From Acidobacteriota bacterium (GTDB taxonomy: Bacteria > Acidobacteriota > Blastocatellia > UBA7656), in assembly GCA_040754075.1 (NCBI GenBank), contig JBFMDH010000038.1, forward strand, positions 1-64,000: a DNA stretch of 64,000 nt. Direction: 5' to 3'. Shown piece after piece: positions 50,113 to 58,903 of this stretch. The notes under the pieces are model-generated. The model was not told where the DNA came from, searched no databases, and saw nothing but the letters and a program-made list of their open reading frames with translations. Within the stretch, counting starts at the first letter, position 1. Each line of letters starts with the position of its first letter. The translations under genes and the position numbers were made by a program.

Positions 50113-53100
50113 TTAAAACAACAACTTCAAGCCGAACTGAATGCGGCGCGGCGCTTGCGCCGAAAGAATTTTGCCAAACGTCGGTGAGCCTAAGAAATTA
50201 TCCGGCAAATCGAAATTCGCATGATTGAACAGATTGAAAAACTCGGCGCGAAATTGCAGATTCACATCCTCTTTCAATCGGGTGTTTTTAATGAGCGAAA
50301 CATTGAAATTCTGATAGCCGGGACCTTCCAGAATATTTCTGCCCGCATCACCGAACGAACCGAATGCCGGGAAAGCAAACGCCGAGGTGTTGAACCATTG
50401 GTCAGGGGTTTGATTGCCAACACTCGGATTGCCGACAACATTCGGACGGTCGTTTGCGCCAAACCCTAAACCTGAACGCCCGGTGTTGCTGTTATCAATG
50501 TCCGAAAGAATTGCGACCGTAAACGGTCTGCCGGTTTGCAGTGTGACAATGCCAAGCGTTTGCCAACCTGAAACCAGATGCGTCAGCCATCCGTTATCGC
50601 CCAACACGCTATGCCCATTGCCAAACGGCAAATCATACGAATAGCTGAGCGAGAAACGATGCGCGACATCAAAGCTCGAACGCGCCCGTTCCAGACTCAC
50701 ATTGTTGCTGTCTTGCGGAAAATTCGGGTCGCCGGCGCTCGTAAAAAATCCCGAGGCGTCATCAATCGAACGCGACCAGGTATAAGCGGTAAGCACCGAT
50801 AATCCCGCGCTCAGGCGTTGTTGAAAGCGCGTCTGCAAAGCGTTGTAATTGGAATTCGCACGCGATTCCAGAATGTTAATATCAGCAAATTGCGGCAGCG
50901 GTCGGAAGTTGAACGGCGAAGGACTTGCCGCCGGTTGATTGATGTCCCGCGCAGTAATGAGTTTCGTGCCCTTTGACCCGACATAAGCAATTTCGAGAAC
51001 GCGGCTCTTGCCGAGTTGCTGTTGCACATTCAAATTCCATTGTTGCGTGTAAGGGGTTCGCAAATCGCGTTGATAAGTGAATGCCGATTGCGGCGAAGGA
51101 ATCGGGAAGTTTGCCGGGAACGGGTCGTTCAATGTCAGCAATACATTCGGCAAAAAGGTGAAATAGGTATTGAGTTGATAATAGGGCGAGTTGAAATAAA
51201 TCAATTCACCGGGCGCAAGCGACGATTGGTCGTAATAAAATCCGTAACCGCCACGAACCACCGTGCTCTCTTTAACCGTCCAGGCAAACCCCAGGCGCGG
51301 CGCGAAATTGTTTTTATCAGCTTCGTAACCGCTTCGCGGAATGCCGTTGGTTCCGACAGCAACGAATGAGCGCGTCGCCGGATCGTAAATCGAAGCGCGG
51401 TCGTCGGCATCAACCGAAGGCGAATTGTATTCGTAACGCAGCCCTGCGGTGAGCGAGAAATTAGGCGAGACGCGCCAGTTATCATTCACATAAAAATTGT
51501 AGCTGTGATTTCTCAGGCGCTGCGGATTATCGACGCGCGCAATCGTCGTGAATGCCGGAAGCCCCAACAGCAAATCGGCAAGCGCGTTACCCGTGAACGC
51601 CTGATCAATGAAGCCGATGAGTCCGCGTGAGAGCACATCGCGAAAAGCGTTTTGCTGTGTAGCGCGATAATCGAAGCCGAATTTAAACAGGTGAGCGCCT
51701 TTGGTATACGAAGCATTATCGGCAAATTGATAAACCGTTGTGGTGCTGTCTTGCGGGTTGTTGAATTCATGACCGAGCGGCGAAAATCCTGCGATGCGAA
51801 TCGCCGTTAAACCGAAATCGCGCGGATTGGTTGAAATATCCGGCAAGCCGACCAATTTGTTCACGCTGGTTCCGGCGTTTTCCTGAAAGACCGTTGAAGC
51901 GATGCGGCTTACAGCAAATCGCGCTTCATTGATGAATTTATTGGTGAAGATATGGGTTTCACTAAGCAGCAAATTTTGCCCGCGTCTGGTGACATCGTTG
52001 CCGTAACCGGGAATCGTTGAAAAGCCCGTGCCCGCGAAGGGTTCAAAGAAATCGCGGTCGGCAAAGCTATAACGAAAAGCCAGCGTTGACGCATCGTTGA
52101 ACCGATGGTCGGCGCGAACATCGAATTGATGGTTTTTATCGCGCGCAATCGGCGACGAAACGAAGTTGGCAAGCGGCGTGTTGCGGTTCGGTAACGGATA
52201 GAGCTTGGCTATCGCCTGCCCGATAGGATTAATAAAAAATCCGGGAATCTGGTTTCCGGGAAACGGTTGCTGGGTGAACGGGTCGCGCGGTTTATTAAAC
52301 AGCGACTGCGAAAAATCGCCGTTGCGTTCAGCAAGTGTCGGCACATTGGTGACGCGGGTTAGCCCTTCGCGAATGCGCGTGCCTTCGTAATCCGCGAAGA
52401 AAAATGTTCGGTCTTTGCGAACGGGACCACCGAATGAACCGCCGAATTGATTGCGGCTGTATTTCGGAGCCGCTTCATTGCGCGGCGCAAAAAAATTGCG
52501 GGCATCGAGCGCCCCGTTGCGGAAAAATTCATAGACCGTGCCGTGAAAACTATTCGAGCCGGATTGGGTGACGACATTGATTTGTCCGCCGACATTGCGA
52601 CCAAACGAAGCGTCATAGCTGTTGGTCAAGACTTCAAATTCGCGAATCGCGTCAACCGCGGGTTTTACGGCAAAGGTGTTAAGTTTGGGGTCAACGTTGA
52701 ATGCGCCGTCGAGCAGGAAATAATTGGAATCTTCGCGTGAGCCGTTAATCGAGAAGGCGAAATCGCCGCGCACCGACCCGGCGGAACCGGGAGCCGCGGG
52801 AGCCGCGCCGGGAACCAGTAAGGTAAGTTCCAGAAAGTTGCGCCCATCAAGCGGCAAGTTGGTAACTTGTCGATTTTCAATCACTGTACCGAGCGAAGCG
52901 GATTCTTTTTTCAACTGCGAGGAACCCTCACGAGAAACATTTTGTTCCACCTGTGCAGCGCCGACTTTCAGATTCAGGTTTAAGCGAAGCTCTTGATTGA
53001 CATTCAATAGAACTTCTTCTTGATACTTGGTGAATCCACTCGATTGTGCAGAAATTTCATAAACTCCCGGCAAGAGTTGCGAAATCGCATATTCACCTTC

Positions 53101-53289
53101 ATCGTTGGCGGTTGTCGTTCTGACTTCGCCAGTCGCTTTATTGGTCAATTTAATTTCCGCTTTTGCAATTCGCGCGCCTTGTGGGTCAGTCACGGTTCCG
53201 CGAATCGTCGCTTTTGCAGTTTGCGCATAGAGTGGGACATTCAAAAACAGCATGGAAAGCATGAGCGCAAAAATAATTTTAGATTTCAC
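50113..53289 (-). CDS. Oar-like TonB-dependent receptor with carboxypeptidase-regulatory domain
   Basis: An outer-membrane protein of about 1058 residues. After a signal peptide ([19 protein letters not shown]) there is a carboxypeptidase-regulatory Ig-like domain ([20 protein letters not shown]), then a plug-like part ([53 protein letters not shown]). A long beta-barrel ends in [14 protein letters not shown] with the terminal aromatic. This is the Oar type abundant in Acidobacteriota, associated with adhesion or polymer uptake. The open frame reaches 53454, but the GTG at 53289 puts the signal peptide at the start and has GAGGAG 12 nt upstream. Confidence 0.9.
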   Translation of the reverse strand: MKSKIIFALMLSMLFLNVPLYAQTAKATIRGTVTDPQGARIAKAEIKLTNKATGEVRTTTANDEGEYAISQLLPGVYEISAQSSGFTKYQEEVLLNVNQELRLNLNLKVGAAQVEQNVSREGSSQLKKESASLGTVIENRQVTNLPLDGRNFLELTLLVPGAAPAAPGSAGSVRGDFAFSINGSREDSNYFLLDGAFNVDPKLNTFAVKPAVDAIREFEVLTNSYDASFGRNVGGQINVVTQSGSNSFHGTVYEFFRNGALDARNFFAPRNEAAPKYSRNQFGGSFGGPVRKDRTFFFADYEGTRIREGLTRVTNVPTLAERNGDFSQSLFNKPRDPFTQQPFPGNQIPGFFINPIGQAIAKLYPLPNRNTPLANFVSSPIARDKNHQFDVRADHRFNDASTLAFRYSFADRDFFEPFAGTGFSTIPGYGNDVTRRGQNLLLSETHIFTNKFINEARFAVSRIASTVFQENAGTSVNKLVGLPDISTNPRDFGLTAIRIAGFSPLGHEFNNPQDSTTTVYQFADNASYTKGAHLFKFGFDYRATQQNAFRDVLSRGLIGFIDQAFTGNALADLLLGLPAFTTIARVDNPQRLRNHSYNFYVNDNWRVSPNFSLTAGLRYEYNSPSVDADDRASIYDPATRSFVAVGTNGIPRSGYEADKNNFAPRLGFAWTVKESTVVRGGYGFYYDQSSLAPGELIYFNSPYYQLNTYFTFLPNVLLTLNDPFPANFPIPSPQSAFTYQRDLRTPYTQQWNLNVQQQLGKSRVLEIAYVGSKGTKLITARDINQPAASPSPFNFRPLPQFADINILESRANSNYNALQTRFQQRLSAGLSVLTAYTWSRSIDDASGFFTSAGDPNFPQDSNNVSLERARSSFDVAHRFSLSYSYDLPFGNGHSVLGDNGWLTHLVSGWQTLGIVTLQTGRPFTVAILSDIDNSNTGRSGLGFGANDRPNVVGNPSVGNQTPDQWFNTSAFAFPAFGSFGDAGRNILEGPGYQNFNVSLIKNTRLKEDVNLQFRAEFFNLFNHANFDLPDNFLGSPTFGKILSAQAPRRIQFGLKLLF

Positions 53290-53389
53290 TGTAATATTTT
53301 TCTCCTCAGAAAATTTGCCTGAAAGTATTACGGCTGGTGAATAAAGGTTGTTCATTAACCTATCAGAAGGCTGAAAGAATTTGCAACAA

Positions 53390-53488
53390 GTAGGGGTACC
53401 TGCCCGAATCGGCTGCTGATGAATCGTCATTTTGCTTTCGCAAAATCCGGGCAAGGCAAGTAAGGGTACTCACTCGCCTTGCCCCTAC
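53390..53488. repeat. multi-hairpin intergenic element with GTAGGGG / CCCCTAC ends
   Basis: The outer ends GTAGGGG (53390) and CCCCTAC (53482) are inverted copies. Inside lie two hairpins: ATTTTGC/GCAAAAT (53429-53446) and GGGCAAGGC/GCCTTGCCC (53449-53484). It sits between the Oar-like gene's start region and the end of the Fur/PerR gene. Confidence 0.7.
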
Positions 53489-53499
53489 AATATTTTCAA

Positions 53500-53937
53500 T
53501 TACTTCGCCCGCTTCGCTTGCTTGCTCTGGCAATGTTGACACAGTCCGCGAATGATGACTTCGTAAGATTCAACTTCGTGCGGCGTTTGCATCGTCAGTT
53601 TGCCGCGCACTTCATCGCTCGGAACATCGAAGATTTTATAACACTGACGACAAACGAAATGGTGGTGCGGCGTGAGGTTGGCATCGTAGCGGGTGATGCC
53701 GTCATCCAGACACATCACATCAATCATTCCTGCTTCCGCTAGTGCCGTCACCGCGTTATAGACGGTTGCCCGCGAAGCGCGTGGAAATTGATGGTTGATG
53801 GCTTTGAAAATTTCATCCGCCGTCGGATGGTCGTGACTCGCTGCCAGAAACTCTAACACGGCGAAACGTTGCGGCGTGACTTTCAGCCCGCCTTCGCGCA
53901 TTCGCCCTTCGATGTGTGCCCTGTGTATTGCCGCCAT
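53500..53937 (-). CDS. Fur family regulator, PerR-like
   Basis: A 145-residue Fur-superfamily repressor. The winged helix lies at about 15-85 (KVTPQRFAVLEFLAASHDHPTADEIF, ASRATVYNAVTALAEAGMI). The dimer domain holds HHHFVCRQCYKIFDV and a second CxxC in GLCQHCQ, forming a structural zinc site. The closely facing cytochrome c peroxidase gene suggests a peroxide-sensing PerR role, not iron uptake control. Its start region faces a perfect palindrome (53982) that may serve for autoregulation. No strong Shine-Dalgarno is evident. Assignment to Fur is firm; PerR versus Fur is inference. Confidence 0.88.
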   Translation of the reverse strand: MAAIHRAHIEGRMREGGLKVTPQRFAVLEFLAASHDHPTADEIFKAINHQFPRASRATVYNAVTALAEAGMIDVMCLDDGITRYDANLTPHHHFVCRQCYKIFDVPSDEVRGKLTMQTPHEVESYEVIIRGLCQHCQSKQAKRAK

Positions 53938-53981
53938 AATTTTTCACTCTAAAAAATCAACCGCAATAGTAGCAAGATTTT

Positions 53982-53994
53982 TTTTATCATAAAA
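53982..53994. promoter_or_regulatory. candidate Fur/PerR operator near the regulator gene
   Basis: TTTTATCATAAAA is a perfect 13-nt odd palindrome, 44 bp before the regulator's start codon. Its half sites resemble the AT-rich PerR/Fur box halves (ATAAT-type). Autoregulation is typical for the family. Confidence 0.35.
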
Positions 53995-54017
53995 GCCCTG
54001 TACAACCCATCTCAAAC

Positions 54018-54048
54018 TTGACGAAGTATTAGTTTAGACATATTCTAA
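54018..54048 (+). promoter_or_regulatory. promoter with overlapping PerR-box-like operator for the peroxidase operon
   Basis: TTGACG (54018-54023), a 17-nt spacer and TATTCT (54041-54046) form a sigma70-type promoter about 120 nt before the peroxidase ATG. TTAGACATATTCTAA (54034-54048) is a 15-bp imperfect palindrome with perfect 5-bp ends, close to the PerR box (TTATAATnATTATAA), and overlaps the -10 box. Bound repressor would block transcription. Confidence 0.55.
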
Positions 54049-54171
54049 CCCACGCAACTGCCAGCGCAACCTGACCGGCGGTTGTCTTGAAAAATTTTTT
54101 TATCTCAATTCACTCTGTTGTCAAACTTACTAGCGCGGTCTGAGACGCTTCAGACCGGAAAGGTATCGCTT

Positions 54172-55353
54172 ATGAGAAGCCAGGCAAAAATCAAAATCTT
54201 TGCAGCAAGCATTTTTCTTTCTGCCGCCTTTTTGTTCGCCCTCGATTCAAACGAAGGGCGTGTGGCGGCGGCTGAGGCTCCCAAGTTTGAAGTGAAAGTT
54301 CCCAAAGGATTGCCCGCCGACCTGTTCGAGCAATTGATTCCCAAAGACAATCCCATCACCGCTGAGAAAGTCGCGCTCGGCGAAAAACTCTTTTTCGATA
54401 AACGGTTGTCGGTTGATAAAACCGTCAGTTGCGCGACCTGTCACGATCCGGCGACCGCCTTTGCTGAAAGCAATATGGTTGGCATCGGTATCGAAATGAA
54501 AAAAGGCGCGCGCAATTCGCCGACGATTTTAAACGCCATGTTTAATGAAGCGCAATTCTGGGATGGTCGCGCGCCGTCGCTTGAAGAACAATCCAAACTG
54601 CCGATTATCAATCCCATTGAAATGGGCATGAAAGACCATACCATCGTCGTGCAACGCGTGCGTGAAGCCAAAGAGTATGCGCCGCTGTTTGCCGCCGCAT
54701 TTCCCAACCAACCGATTACCATCGATACCATCGCCAAAGCGATTGCGTCGTTTGAACGGACTTTGTTATCGGGTGACGCGCCTTTTGACCGCTTTATCGC
54801 GGGCGACCAAAACGCCATTTCTCAATCGGCAAAACGCGGCTGGGAATTATTCAACGGCAAAGCGCGTTGCATATCCTGTCATGCGTTCAATCCCTCTTCG
54901 CCGTTTTTCTCGGACTTTAAATTTCACAACATCGGGGTTGCGGCAAAGAATGTGAACTTCAATCAACTGGCGCGGCGGGCGCGACAAATCGCCAACGACC
55001 CGAAAGCCATTGACGAACTCGCTTTGCAGGAAGGCTTTTCGGAACTTGGCAGGTATCTGGTCACCAAACAACTGAAAGACATCGGCGCGTTCAAGACTTC
55101 GATGTTGAGAGATATTGAACTCACGGCTCCTTACATGCACAACGGGTCGGAAAAGACTTTGCTGGATGTCATCAAATTTTATGACAAAGGCGGCGAAGCC
55201 AACCCCAACCTGGATGGCGGTATGCGCCCGTTGAAACTCACAGACCCGGAAATGGAAGACCTCGTGGAATTTTTGAAAACGCTGACGAGCGACAGCATTC
55301 GCGAACGCGCAAAAAATACCAAAGCGCAAACCCGCGCACCGTTTCCAGGATAG
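54172..55353 (+). CDS. Di-heme cytochrome c peroxidase (MauG/CcpA family)
   Basis: A 393-residue exported diheme peroxidase that reduces hydrogen peroxide in the periplasm using electrons from small cytochromes. The heme motifs are CATCH (87-91) and CISCH (233-237). NSPTILNAMFNEAQFWDGRAPSLE, INPIEMGMKDH and the C-terminal TAPYMHNGSEKTLLDVIKFYDKGG are family hallmarks. The frame opens at 54118; the ATG at 54172 puts the signal helix at the N-terminus and has AAAGG about 9 nt upstream. It heads a rightward group with a phosphoesterase and a cytochrome c, opposite the PerR-like gene. Confidence 0.93.
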   Translation: MRSQAKIKIFAASIFLSAAFLFALDSNEGRVAAAEAPKFEVKVPKGLPADLFEQLIPKDNPITAEKVALGEKLFFDKRLSVDKTVSCATCHDPATAFAESNMVGIGIEMKKGARNSPTILNAMFNEAQFWDGRAPSLEEQSKLPIINPIEMGMKDHTIVVQRVREAKEYAPLFAAAFPNQPITIDTIAKAIASFERTLLSGDAPFDRFIAGDQNAISQSAKRGWELFNGKARCISCHAFNPSSPFFSDFKFHNIGVAAKNVNFNQLARRARQIANDPKAIDELALQEGFSELGRYLVTKQLKDIGAFKTSMLRDIELTAPYMHNGSEKTLLDVIKFYDKGGEANPNLDGGMRPLKLTDPEMEDLVEFLKTLTSDSIRERAKNTKAQTRAPFPG

Positions 55354-55360
55354 CTCAGAA

Positions 55361-55388
55361 AGTCTGGAGTCGGGAGTCCAAAGTTAGG
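55361..55388. repeat. single-arm heptad repeat (GGAGTCT family)
   Basis: AGTCTGG, AGTCGGG, AGTCCAA and AGTTAGG follow in 7-nt steps after the peroxidase stop. It is the same family as the inverted pair at 4529; no second arm is visible here. Confidence 0.7.
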
Positions 55389-55441
55389 TTAGGCAAGGTT
55401 AAACGCAGAGGATGATCTCTTGCAAACTAAGGAGAAAAATT

Positions 55442-56590
55442 ATGATTACTTTGAAATGGACGAAACGTCGAAAAGAATACCTGCGCGAGCGTGACCGGTG
55501 GTTTAAGGAACTGATGAGCGCGGGGCAGGTCGAACCGGGTCGGCGAAAATTTATGAAGATGGCAGCAAGCGCCGCAGGAGCGGCTGTAGGAGCCAGTTTC
55601 GTGCCACACTCATTTCAGATGGTCGATGTGGTGAATGCGGCAACCGGCGCGCAAAGCGGCGCGATTAAGCCGTTCAGTTTCGCTTATATTTCCGATTCGC
55701 ACCTCTATGAAAAAAAACTGAATGAACGATTCGTGCGTCAGCTTGAACGCGCTGTCACGGATGTCAACGCGCTCGACCCGCAACCCGATTTCGTTTTGTA
55801 CGGCGGCGACCTCGCGCAACTCGGACAGGCGAGCGAATTAAAACTCGGCGCGGAAATTCTCAAACAGCTCAAAGCGCCGATGAAGATAATGGTTGGCGAA
55901 CACGACTGGTTTTTGGATATGGGCGATTTGTGGAAAGAGCTTTTCGGCGAGCCTTATTATTCATTCGAGCACAAAGGCGTTCACTTTATTACCTTGATGA
56001 GCGTCAATGAAAAAGATTTCTGGACGGCGAAAGGGTTGACGCCGATGCAGCGCATGCAGATTGTCGCGGGACTCGATGATGGTCGCCAGAGCCGTTTTGA
56101 AGTCGGTGAAGCGGGGCGCGAATGGCTCAAACGCGACCTGGCGAAAGTTCCCAAAACCACGCCGCTTGTCGTCTTTTCGCATTCGCCGCTTTACAAATAT
56201 TATCGCGACTGGAATTTCTGGACAGACGACGCCGAGCAGGTGCAGGCGATTCTCCGTCCCTACAAATCGGTCACGGTGATTCACGGGCATACGCATCAGG
56301 TTTTATCCAATCGCATCGGCAACATTCATTTTCATGGAATGCTGGCGACCGCCTGGCCCTGGCCCTATGCGCCGACAGGCTTGCCGAAACTCACCGTGCA
56401 GATGAATCGTCCAGACCCGTTCAATCAAACCGAGGGGATGGGCGACGGGCAAGTCACGGTCAATCCGAGCGGCTACGTGGATATGCGTTACGATTTGTGG
56501 AATCGCAATCCGATGATGGTTTCCGAAAAATATCTGGCTTCAAACGGCACGCTGGATAAACCGGCAAAGACGACGCTGGAGTCCTATTAG
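55442..56590 (+). CDS. Tat-exported metallophosphoesterase
   Basis: A 382-residue calcineurin-like phosphoesterase. The N-terminal twin-arginine signal (RRKFMKMAASAAGAAVGASF) targets it folded to the periplasm. Metal motifs are ISDSHLY, YGGDLAQ, GEHDWF, SHSPL and HGHTHQ, spaced as usual for a dinuclear enzyme acting on phosphomono- or diesters. The first motif has Ser between Asp and His, as in many family members. GGAGAA precedes the ATG at 55442. It lies between the peroxidase and the monoheme cytochrome, so it could be part of a peroxide-responsive operon; the substrate is unknown. Confidence 0.88.
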   Translation: MITLKWTKRRKEYLRERDRWFKELMSAGQVEPGRRKFMKMAASAAGAAVGASFVPHSFQMVDVVNAATGAQSGAIKPFSFAYISDSHLYEKKLNERFVRQLERAVTDVNALDPQPDFVLYGGDLAQLGQASELKLGAEILKQLKAPMKIMVGEHDWFLDMGDLWKELFGEPYYSFEHKGVHFITLMSVNEKDFWTAKGLTPMQRMQIVAGLDDGRQSRFEVGEAGREWLKRDLAKVPKTTPLVVFSHSPLYKYYRDWNFWTDDAEQVQAILRPYKSVTVIHGHTHQVLSNRIGNIHFHGMLATAWPWPYAPTGLPKLTVQMNRPDPFNQTEGMGDGQVTVNPSGYVDMRYDLWNRNPMMVSEKYLASNGTLDKPAKTTLESY

Positions 56591-56606
56591 AAAGGAGCGA
56601 TGAACG

Positions 56607-57323
56607 ATGAAAAGAAAATGGTTGAAGATGCTGATGCTGGTTGGCTTCATCGGCGCAGGCGTTATGTGCTACCAAGTCGCGCGAGCGCAGGAACCGAAAC
56701 ATCCGCCGGTGCCAGGCGATGGCAAAAATCTGGTCGTGCAACTTTGCGATGGCAAAACCTATATCAAGGTTCCGGGCGTTGCTGCTGACGGGCGCATGAA
56801 CGCGGAGCAGGCGCAAGCCGTATCCAATCAATTGATGTCGATGTGGATGACCACGGTTGACAAAGCGACGGCTGAAGCCTGGGCGCGCGAAATTGCTGAG
56901 GCACAGGCTGCCGAAGCTAAAGGTAAAAAAGCAACTGCGAAAAAAAATGCGGAGGTTGCACAATCACCCAAAGAGCAGCCGGTTGATTTCAGCAATCGCG
57001 ATAAGTTGATTTGGGAAAAAGAATTGACGCGGGAGATCGAATACGGCAATCAGATTTTTCATAGCGACCAGTTGATTGGCAGCGCCAACGGGGTTGCCTG
57101 TGCGATGTGTCATCCGAACGCATCGAATACCCATCCCGAAACCTATCCCAAATTTCAAATTCAGTTGAAAAAAGTAGCGTTGCTGCGCGATATGATTAAC
57201 TGGTGTATTGAAAACCCGGCGCGCGGTCCGCGCCTGGCGGCTGATGACCCGAAGATGCGCGCCCTGGAAGCCTATATTATGGCGCAGCGCAAAGGGGTAG
57301 CGATGACTCCGGGCAAACACTGA
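56607..57323 (+). CDS. Exported monoheme cytochrome c-like protein
   Basis: A 238-residue protein with a signal peptide (MLMLVGFIGAGVMCYQVARA), an Ala/Lys-rich linker (about 88-120) and one heme motif CAMCH near residue 165. LIWEKELTREIEYGNQIFHSD before it and RDMINWCIENP after it recall the SoxA/TsdA-like cytochromes, whose second histidine or cysteine acts as distal ligand. It may shuttle electrons to the peroxidase encoded two genes upstream. AAAGGAG lies before the tandem ATGs; the second (56607) is used. Family position within cytochrome c is uncertain. Confidence 0.78.
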   Translation: MKRKWLKMLMLVGFIGAGVMCYQVARAQEPKHPPVPGDGKNLVVQLCDGKTYIKVPGVAADGRMNAEQAQAVSNQLMSMWMTTVDKATAEAWAREIAEAQAAEAKGKKATAKKNAEVAQSPKEQPVDFSNRDKLIWEKELTREIEYGNQIFHSDQLIGSANGVACAMCHPNASNTHPETYPKFQIQLKKVALLRDMINWCIENPARGPRLAADDPKMRALEAYIMAQRKGVAMTPGKH

Positions 57324-57455
57324 TTGATTTTAGCTCTCAGGAAATTGGAACCGCCAAGCCGTCAACAACACCAAATTATTTTGAGAACTTTTGGCGTTCT
57401 TGGCGGTTTGCGCTTGCTCTTTAAAATTAAAAAATCCAGGTTGACAGTGGCTCAT

Positions 57456-57792
57456 TGCCCCTTTGGGGCAAAAGAAATTAGCCTGGGATGCAGCCACAGG
57501 TCAATGAGCCAGTTAAATCTCGCGCGCCCTGAAGGGGCGCAGGACGCTTGAGTTTCCTGCGCCCCTTCAGGGGCAATGGCATGAAGTTAGGCGGCGTGGA
57601 TGTAATGCAGGTTGTCTAACCTGCGGCGGTCTTGGTCGAAGACCCCTTGAAATTTCGAGGACGGACTTTTCTAAATCGGCGCAGACTCGACCGTCTGCGC
57701 TACCGTTTTCCTTACCTTCATGCCATCGCCCTTCAGGGCGCGTGGGCGAGGCGTTCCTCACATCCCAGCGGCTGCACCGCTGGCTAATTTCC
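57456..57792. repeat. complex palindromic intergenic element
   Basis: A 337-bp region with AAATTAGCC at 57475 and its inverse GGCTAATTT at 57782. It also contains a near-perfect TGCCCCTTTGGGGCA palindrome (57456-57470). A perfect 18-bp inverted repeat (57527-57544 with 57555-57572) encloses 10 nt. It spans most of the 497-nt gap between the cytochrome gene and rdgB; no coding frame is convincing. Confidence 0.75.
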
Positions 57793-57820
57793 GCAGGGTT
57801 CAATGAACTGGCAACTTGGG

Positions 57821-58405
57821 TTAAAAAGTCGCTTTGAGCCACTCGGTCAGTTGTTGAAAGGCTTTGCCGCGATGACTGACCGCAGTCTTTTCTTCGTGTG
57901 TGAGTTGGGCAAACGTTTTTCCGAAAGGTTCATAGAAAAACAGCGGGTCGTAACCGAATCCGCCTGTGCCTCGCGGTTCTCTCGTGAGTCGTCCGCGCGC
58001 TGTGCCTGTAAAAATTTTTTCGCCGCCTTCCCAGACAAATGCCGCGACGCAAACGAATTCGGCTCCACGTTTTTCATCGGGCACATCTTTCATCTCTTCG
58101 AGCAATTTCAGATTGCGGTCAGGGTCGGTTGCGCCAACGCCGGCAAAGCGCGCCGAATAGACGCCGGGTGCGCCATTCAAGGCATCGACCGCAAGACCCG
58201 AATCATCGGCGATTGTTGGCATACCGGACAGGCGATGATAATAACGGGCTTTCAGTAATGCGTTTTCGGCAAAAGTTGAACCGGTTTCAAGGTCATCCTG
58301 AGTTTCTAAATCGTCTAAGCCAATGACTTCAAACCCTTCGTCACCGAGAATTTTTCTAAGTTCCCGAATCTTTCCTTCATTGGTTGTTGCCAGTAGTAGT
58401 CGCAT
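57821..58405 (-). CDS. rdgB: XTP/dITP diphosphatase (RdgB/HAM1)
   Basis: A 194-residue house-cleaning pyrophosphatase that removes non-canonical purine triphosphates (dITP, XTP) to protect DNA. The family blocks are intact: LLLATTNEGKIRELRKIL, TFAENALLKARYYH, IADDSGLAVDALNGAPGVYSARFAG, the GRGRLTREPRGTGGFGYDPLF-like region and SHRGKAFQQL. Start ATG at 58405; no strong Shine-Dalgarno. It is followed by a repeat-rich gap and preceded divergently by the structured RNA region, so it is probably transcribed alone. Confidence 0.95.
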   Translation of the reverse strand: MRLLLATTNEGKIRELRKILGDEGFEVIGLDDLETQDDLETGSTFAENALLKARYYHRLSGMPTIADDSGLAVDALNGAPGVYSARFAGVGATDPDRNLKLLEEMKDVPDEKRGAEFVCVAAFVWEGGEKIFTGTARGRLTREPRGTGGFGYDPLFFYEPFGKTFAQLTHEEKTAVSHRGKAFQQLTEWLKATF

Positions 58406-58540
58406 CGAACCAAGTATAATCGGTCAAATTGAATAAGAAAAATTTTCCACAAACATATGTATTTTTTACACGCAATTTCTATCTATCCAAGTGTAGCGAA
58501 TTGTGAACATGGAGTAACTTTGCCGAAAAATAAGGGATTC

Positions 58541-58717
58541 TACCCGAAACCGGTGCTGCCTTTTTTCTGGCACTGAGATTGCTCAGGATTAGATGGGGCA
58601 AGAGATACGGGTGATTCTCAAATCACTTCCTGTTCTCGATTCTTGGTTGCCGGGGTGAGGACGGCAACCGGAACCAAGGCGATGCAGTCATCCCACGCTG
58701 CATCGCCCATTTTTTTT
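58541..58717 (+). ncRNA. putative structured small RNA ending at an intrinsic terminator
   Basis: The 498-nt gap between rdgB and the M3 peptidase gene has no good coding frame but holds consecutive hairpins on the plus strand: GTGATT/AATCAC (58611-58626), GGTTGCCG/CGGCAACC (58645-58669) and the terminator stem at 58678. Because no plus-strand gene lies just upstream, the terminator implies an RNA transcribed from this gap. The 5' end is not determined, and I do not match it to 6S, SRP, tmRNA or a known riboswitch. The 180 nt after it show no feature. Confidence 0.4.
58678..58717 (+). terminator. strong intrinsic terminator
   Basis: GGCGATGCAG (58678-58687) pairs perfectly with CTGCATCGCC (58698-58707) across a 10-nt loop and is followed by eight T residues (58710-58717). 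No protein gene on this strand ends nearby. Confidence 0.85.
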
Positions 58718-58903
58718 GTCCGCATACTCTTTCGCTCACCTGAGCTTGAACTCATCCCAAGGTTATTTCGTCCAATCTGTACGAAAACAGTTTCCTTAAC
58801 CAAGTTGTGCCGCTTGAATCAATTAATAGAATCGCCTTTATTTGAACAGATTTTTCGCTTACCTTGACACTCTGAACCTTGCGCCGATATTGTCTGACTC
58901 AGG

